48,856 nucleotides of DNA from Pelagibacterium sp. (GTDB lineage: Bacteria; Pseudomonadota; Alphaproteobacteria; Rhizobiales; Devosiaceae), in assembly GCA_002723255.1 (NCBI GenBank), contig PBNW01000011.1, forward strand, positions 13,973 through 62,828. Direction: 5' to 3'. Made by a program: the position numbers and the translations under genes. The notes under the pieces were generated by a model. The model made no database searches and was not told where the DNA came from. It saw only the letters and a list, made by a program, of their open reading frames with translations. This document shows, piece after piece, positions 45,194 to 48,856 of the stretch (position 1 is the first letter of the stretch; each line of letters starts with the position of its first letter).

Positions 45194-46111
45194 CTAGGTC
45201 GGTTGCCAGTCGGTGCGAAGGCTCGCTTCTCCGACCCTGGTGACAATATCGCCGATCCTGCGATAGAGCGATTCATAGGGCGAGTTGGCGCGCCAGACGA
45301 GCCGGAGAACGCGTGCGGCGCCAGGGGCGCTCAGGGTGTGAAATTCGATACGTTTGTTGTGTTCCTCACGCCGGAGGCTGATGGTCGGCAGAAGGGTGAC
45401 ACCGTAGCCATTGGCGACCAGTTCCAGAATTGTGGTGAGCGAGGTGGCCGCGAAGGTCCGACCTTGCAGGTCGGGCTTGAGCGCGCAGGCATCGACCATC
45501 TGGTCGCGCAGGCAATGGCCCTCTTCGAGCAAAAGGAATTTGTCGCGCGGCAGGTTGGCGAGATTGACCGGGTCAGCCAGATCGGTGCCGTTGCGGGTGG
45601 CGAGAACGAATGGATCGGCGAACAGGGCGACCGAGGTGAGATTGGAGCGGTCGGTTTCGGTGGCGATCAGCGCAATGTCGAGATCGCCGTCGCTCAACGC
45701 CGACAAAAGCCGCTCGGTTTTACCCTCGCTGATGGAAAAGCGGATATCTTTGAGATGATCTGTCAATGCCGGCAGAATCTCGGGGAGAAGATAGGGCGCG
45801 ACCGTGGGGATTATTCCGAAACGCAAGGGACGGGCCGGTTGTCCCGCTCCCATGTCGGCGAAGGTTTCAAGATCGACGGCGGCGCCCAGAACGCGGCTTG
45901 CATGGGCGAGAAATTCGCGGCCGAACGGGGTGAGGGTCACTGTCTTGCCCAGCCTGTCGAAAAGCGAGGTCTGGCAGCGCTCCTCAAGCAGCCTCATCTG
46001 CTGGGACAGGGCCGGCTGGGTCACGTGGCACCGCTGGGCGGCGCGCCCGAAATGGCCCTCTTCGGCAATTGCTTGCGCGTAGTGAAGCTGGCGCAGGGTT
46101 ATTGTGTGCAT
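45194..46111 (-). CDS. oxyR: Hydrogen-peroxide sensing LysR-type regulator OxyR
   Basis: The 305-residue LysR protein has an N-terminal winged helix (LRQLHYAQAIAEEGHFGRAA, then CHVTQPALSQQMRLLEE) and a C-terminal sensor domain. The two redox cysteines of OxyR are present in EEGHCLRDQMVDACAL near residue 200, spaced like the Cys199-Cys208 pair of E. coli. It is divergent from the catalase gene with an inverted-repeat operator in between, which supports the assignment. The ATG at 46111 gives the normal N-terminus; the frame is open for another 18 residues upstream. Confidence 0.94.
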   Translation of the reverse strand: MHTITLRQLHYAQAIAEEGHFGRAAQRCHVTQPALSQQMRLLEERCQTSLFDRLGKTVTLTPFGREFLAHASRVLGAAVDLETFADMGAGQPARPLRFGIIPTVAPYLLPEILPALTDHLKDIRFSISEGKTERLLSALSDGDLDIALIATETDRSNLTSVALFADPFVLATRNGTDLADPVNLANLPRDKFLLLEEGHCLRDQMVDACALKPDLQGRTFAATSLTTILELVANGYGVTLLPTISLRREEHNKRIEFHTLSAPGAARVLRLVWRANSPYESLYRRIGDIVTRVGEASLRTDWQPT

Positions 46112-46128
46112 TGGGAGCTGTCCGATTT

Positions 46129-46163
46129 GATAAGGCAATCTTATCATGAGTGTCAGTTTTATC
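46129..46163. promoter_or_regulatory. Likely OxyR operator between oxyR and katA
   Basis: GATAAG-N5-CTTATC (46129-46145) is a perfect inverted repeat, and a further TTTATC half-site follows at 46158-46163. Such ATA/TAT half-sites are typical for OxyR, which binds as a tetramer to several of them. Confidence 0.65.
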
Positions 46164-46234
46164 AATTTGCATGATTGTCACGCTGGGGGTAGGAAAGGCC
46201 ATCTCTTTAGAATCGATACAAACTAGGAGGCCTC

Positions 46235-47716
46235 ATGTCCGACAAACCGACAATGACGACCAGCGCCGGGGCGCCGGTTCCCGACAACCAGAATTCGATC
46301 ACCGCCGGGCCGCGCGGCCCGGTGTTGATGCAGGATTATCAGCTGATCGAAAAGCTGGCGCACCAGAACCGCGAGCGGATTCCCGAGCGCGTGGTGCATG
46401 CCAAGGGCTGGGGCGCTCACGGTACGCTCAAGATCACTGGTGACATCTCCAAATATACGCGCGCCAAGGCGCTGCAGCCGGGTTCGGAAACGCCGCTGAT
46501 TCTGCGGTTTTCGACAGTTGCTGGCGAATTGGGCGCTGCGGACGCAGAGCGTGACGTGCGCGGCTTTGCCATCAAGTTCTACACCGAAGAGGGCAATTGG
46601 GACCTCGTGGGCAACAACACCCCGGTGTTTTTCGTGCGTGATCCGCTCAAGTTCCCCGACTTCATTCACACCCAGAAGCGCCATCCCAAGACCAATCTGC
46701 GCTCGGCGACGGCAATGTGGGATTTCTGGTCGCTTTCGCCTGAAAGCCTGCACCAGGTGACGATCCTGATGAGTGATCGCGGCCTGCCTGTGGCGCCGAT
46801 GTTCATGAACGGGTACGGCAGCCACACCTATTCGTTCTGGAACGATGCCGGTGAGCGGTTCTGGGTGAAGTTCCACTTCAAGACCCAGCAGGGGCACAAG
46901 CACTACACCAATGAAGAAGCCGAGAAGGTCATCGGTTCGACTCGCGAGAGCTATCAGGAAGAGCTGTTCGGTTCGATCGAGAAGGGTGAATTCCCCAAGT
47001 GGACCGTTCAGGTGCAGATTATGCCCGAGGCAGATGCGGAAAAGACCTCCTACAATCCGTTCGACCTCACCAAGGTATGGCCGCACTCCGAATATCCGCC
47101 GATCGAGATCGGTGTGCTCGAGCTGAACCGCAATGCCGAGAATTATTTCTCCGAGATCGAACAGGTTGCGTTCTCGCCGTCCAACATCGTGCCGGGGATC
47201 GGGCATTCGCCCGACAAGATGCTGCAGGCACGCGTGTTCTCCTACGCCGATGCGCACCGCTATCGTCTGGGCACCCACTACGAGGCGCTTCCGGTCAATG
47301 CACCGAAGTGCCCGGTTCATCACTATCACCGCGATGGGCAGATGAATTTCTACGGCGGGATCAAGACAGGCAACCCGGACGCCTACTACGAGCCCAACAG
47401 CTTTAGCGGCCCGGCCGAAGACAAATCGACCCAGGAGCCCCCGCTCAAGATTTCGGGCGATGCCGATCGGTACAATCACCGCGAAGGCAATGATGATTTC
47501 GGCCAGCCGCGGGCTCTGTTCAATCTGTTCGACGAGGGCCAGAAGCAGCGTCTGTTTTCAAACATCGCCGCGGCGATGGGCGATGCACCCGATGAGATCA
47601 AGGAACGCCAGTGCAAGCTGTTCGATCAGGTCCATTCCGATTATGGCGCCGGTGTTCGTGCAGCGCTTGCAGCAGGCAAGGAGGATCGTGCTGCGGCGAT
47701 CTCTGCTGCAGAATAG
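46235..47716 (+). CDS. katA: Monofunctional haem catalase KatA (small-subunit)
   Basis: Breaks down hydrogen peroxide to water and oxygen. The 493-residue length is that of small-subunit clade 3 catalases. The catalytic His lies in [13 protein letters not shown] near residue 55 and the catalytic Asn in [13 protein letters not shown] near 128. The haem-binding Tyr is in [14 protein letters not shown] near 338. An NADPH-site region follows (PVHHYHRDG). AGGAGG lies 4 bases before the ATG. It is divergent from oxyR across an OxyR-type operator, so it is very likely peroxide-induced. It has its own terminator. Confidence 0.95.
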   Translation: MSDKPTMTTSAGAPVPDNQNSITAGPRGPVLMQDYQLIEKLAHQNRERIPERVVHAKGWGAHGTLKITGDISKYTRAKALQPGSETPLILRFSTVAGELGAADAERDVRGFAIKFYTEEGNWDLVGNNTPVFFVRDPLKFPDFIHTQKRHPKTNLRSATAMWDFWSLSPESLHQVTILMSDRGLPVAPMFMNGYGSHTYSFWNDAGERFWVKFHFKTQQGHKHYTNEEAEKVIGSTRESYQEELFGSIEKGEFPKWTVQVQIMPEADAEKTSYNPFDLTKVWPHSEYPPIEIGVLELNRNAENYFSEIEQVAFSPSNIVPGIGHSPDKMLQARVFSYADAHRYRLGTHYEALPVNAPKCPVHHYHRDGQMNFYGGIKTGNPDAYYEPNSFSGPAEDKSTQEPPLKISGDADRYNHREGNDDFGQPRALFNLFDEGQKQRLFSNIAAAMGDAPDEIKERQCKLFDQVHSDYGAGVRAALAAGKEDRAAAISAAE

Positions 47717-47740
47717 CGTTCCGGCTCTCGCCAGATTTTT

Positions 47741-47771
47741 GGGGTCCGACTCGACAGAGCCGGGCCCTTTT
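47741..47771 (+). terminator. Rho-independent terminator of katA
   Basis: GGGTCCGACTC (47741-47751) pairs with GAGCCGGGCCC (47756-47766) with one mismatch and one G-T pair. A T5 run follows. Confidence 0.85.
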
Positions 47772-47890
47772 TGGTGGGTAGGGAAAAATACTTAGCCTTT
47801 TATTCAAATTTCCCGCGATGAATTCAGTGGGCCGAAAAGGCGCACCCGATAGGTTGACCCGACATGCGGCAACCAGCCGGGGAGAACAAC

Positions 47891-48856
47891 ATGACCGAAG
47901 CAATTGAAAGCGTGCGGGCGTTCGCGAATTTCAGGGTTCTGAACGGCGAGGCCGACGCAGGCGAGCGCGATCATCTGATCCGCAATCTGGCGCAGTTGTT
48001 CTCCTATGTTTCGGACAGGTGCGATGACGAGCAGGTCGCGCAGTATGACGAGGTGCTGTGTCAGCTGGCCGATATCGTCGAGGTCGAGGCGCGCGAGCAC
48101 GTCGCCAAACTGCTGGCGCCACTCGAGAGAGCACCCGGTTCGGTCGTGCTCAGGCTCGCCAACGACGTTATCGAAGTCGCGGCATCGCTTCTCGAATTCT
48201 CTCAGGTGCTTTCGGACGATGACCTGATCGACATTATCGAACAGCGTTCGGAATCCCATCGGATGGCGATCGCGAGCCGCAAAGGGCTGGCTGGACGCGT
48301 CGGTGAAGCCATTGCCACGTTCGGCGCCGAGCCCTCCGTCACGCAATTGCTGAGCAATACACGGGCCGAGATCGCCCATCGCACGGTCGACAGGATCGCA
48401 CAGCGCGCGCTTGAGAATGAAGCGTTTGCCAAATTGCTTCGGGGTCGCAAGGACATCGACTGGTCCGAGGTGCGGGCCGAGGTCTCGACCGCCGGCATGG
48501 CAGCGCTCGAAGGCATCGGCATTTTTTCACGCGCGGAGAATCCGGCGACGGCCTCGCGGGTGCAGGCGGTTGTGTATAATCGCATCAAGAACCAGGCTGG
48601 CTTTTCCTCTCAGGAATGGAAACTGGCCTGGAACCAGGTGAAGGCGCTGGCCGACCGTCGCCGGTTCGATCTTAAGGCGCTGCATCGGTTTACCCGGTTT
48701 GGCTATGGCCATCATACGGCTGCGGGGCTGACGATGCTGCTCGAGGTGCGCCCCGAGATCGTCGTCAAATGGCTGGCGATGCAGGACTACGTCGCCTTTA
48801 CGGTTGCGGCGCGCGCCATCGGGCTCGATGCCGATCTGTTTGAGGCTGTGGTTGCA
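47891..48856 (+). CDS. DUF2336 domain-containing protein, C-terminus cut by window end
   Basis: The frame is open for 322 residues to the window edge. It is alpha-helical and soluble, with repeated HEAT-like helices (LVLRLANDVIEVAASLLEFSQVLSDDDLIDIIEQ, then HRMAIASRKGLAGRVGEAIA) typical of the alphaproteobacterial DUF2336 family. Family members are about 350-400 residues and often sit near motility or cell-cycle genes, but their role is unknown. GGGGAG lies 6 bases before the ATG. No signal peptide or membrane helix is seen in the visible part. Confidence 0.85.
   Translation, partial: MTEAIESVRAFANFRVLNGEADAGERDHLIRNLAQLFSYVSDRCDDEQVAQYDEVLCQLADIVEVEAREHVAKLLAPLERAPGSVVLRLANDVIEVAASLLEFSQVLSDDDLIDIIEQRSESHRMAIASRKGLAGRVGEAIATFGAEPSVTQLLSNTRAEIAHRTVDRIAQRALENEAFAKLLRGRKDIDWSEVRAEVSTAGMAALEGIGIFSRAENPATASRVQAVVYNRIKNQAGFSSQEWKLAWNQVKALADRRRFDLKALHRFTRFGYGHHTAAGLTMLLEVRPEIVVKWLAMQDYVAFTVAARAIGLDADLFEAVVA

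Overview
The window looks like chromosomal DNA of a GC-rich alphaproteobacterium of the order Hyphomicrobiales. A Devosiaceae member (Devosia/Pelagibacterium type) is my best inference. The pointers are the PhyR-NepR-EcfG general stress response, the Rhizobiales-style glgP-glgB-glgC-glgA-pgm-glgX cluster, palindromic intergenic repeats, and several strongly acidic secreted proteins that would suit a halotolerant organism. I see no rRNA, tRNA, IS element, prophage or CRISPR array. Base composition and codon use look even throughout, so this reads as core genome rather than an island.

Layout: 1-2342 (minus) holds a periplasmic cytochrome c and a PQQ-dependent alcohol dehydrogenase cut by the window start. 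From 2724 to 9992 (plus) come an IclR regulator, a Kelch-repeat protein, an MTA/SAH nucleosidase, an endonuclease/exonuclease/phosphatase-fold protein, the ABC-F ATPase Uup, an L,D-transpeptidase and a BaiN-type flavoprotein. From 10.4 to 16.1 kb lies a compact general stress response (GSR) locus. It contains a double PRC-barrel protein, a small orphan protein, a YqjD/YqjE-like pair, ecfG, nepR, phyR, a DUF1328 membrane peptide and an HWE-type histidine kinase. Five promoters here fit GGAAC-N16-CGTT exactly, the sequence expected for sigma-EcfG.

From 16.4 to 27.7 kb is a complete glycogen synthesis and breakdown operon. GlgC, GlgA and GlgB build glycogen, GlgP and GlgX take it apart, and Pgm links glucose-1-P to glucose-6-P. 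Two acidic secreted proteins follow. Next are alanine dehydrogenase with a divergent Lrp-type regulator, a NitT/TauT-type ABC importer, and a convergent three-gene operon (membrane protein, HTH regulator, MDR oxidoreductase). From 35.8 to 41 kb come a glutathione transferase, a small membrane protein, a paired YdcZ-type transporter, a YdeP-type molybdopterin oxidoreductase and a DUF1275 membrane protein. The window closes with the ABC-F factor EttA, an alpha/beta hydrolase, RarD, a divergent oxyR-katA pair, and a DUF2336 protein cut by the window end.

The strongest biological story is the GSR locus. One stretch carries the sensor kinase candidate, response regulator, anti-sigma factor, sigma factor and several likely target operons. 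Twice in this locus the GGAAC box of a promoter sits inside the terminator-like hairpin of the upstream gene, and a weaker third case lies upstream of glgB. Other points worth checking are a transporter permease that reads about 230 bases into a convergent gene after a G6 run, a secreted protein with no Lys or Arg in its mature part, and several structured intergenic elements.
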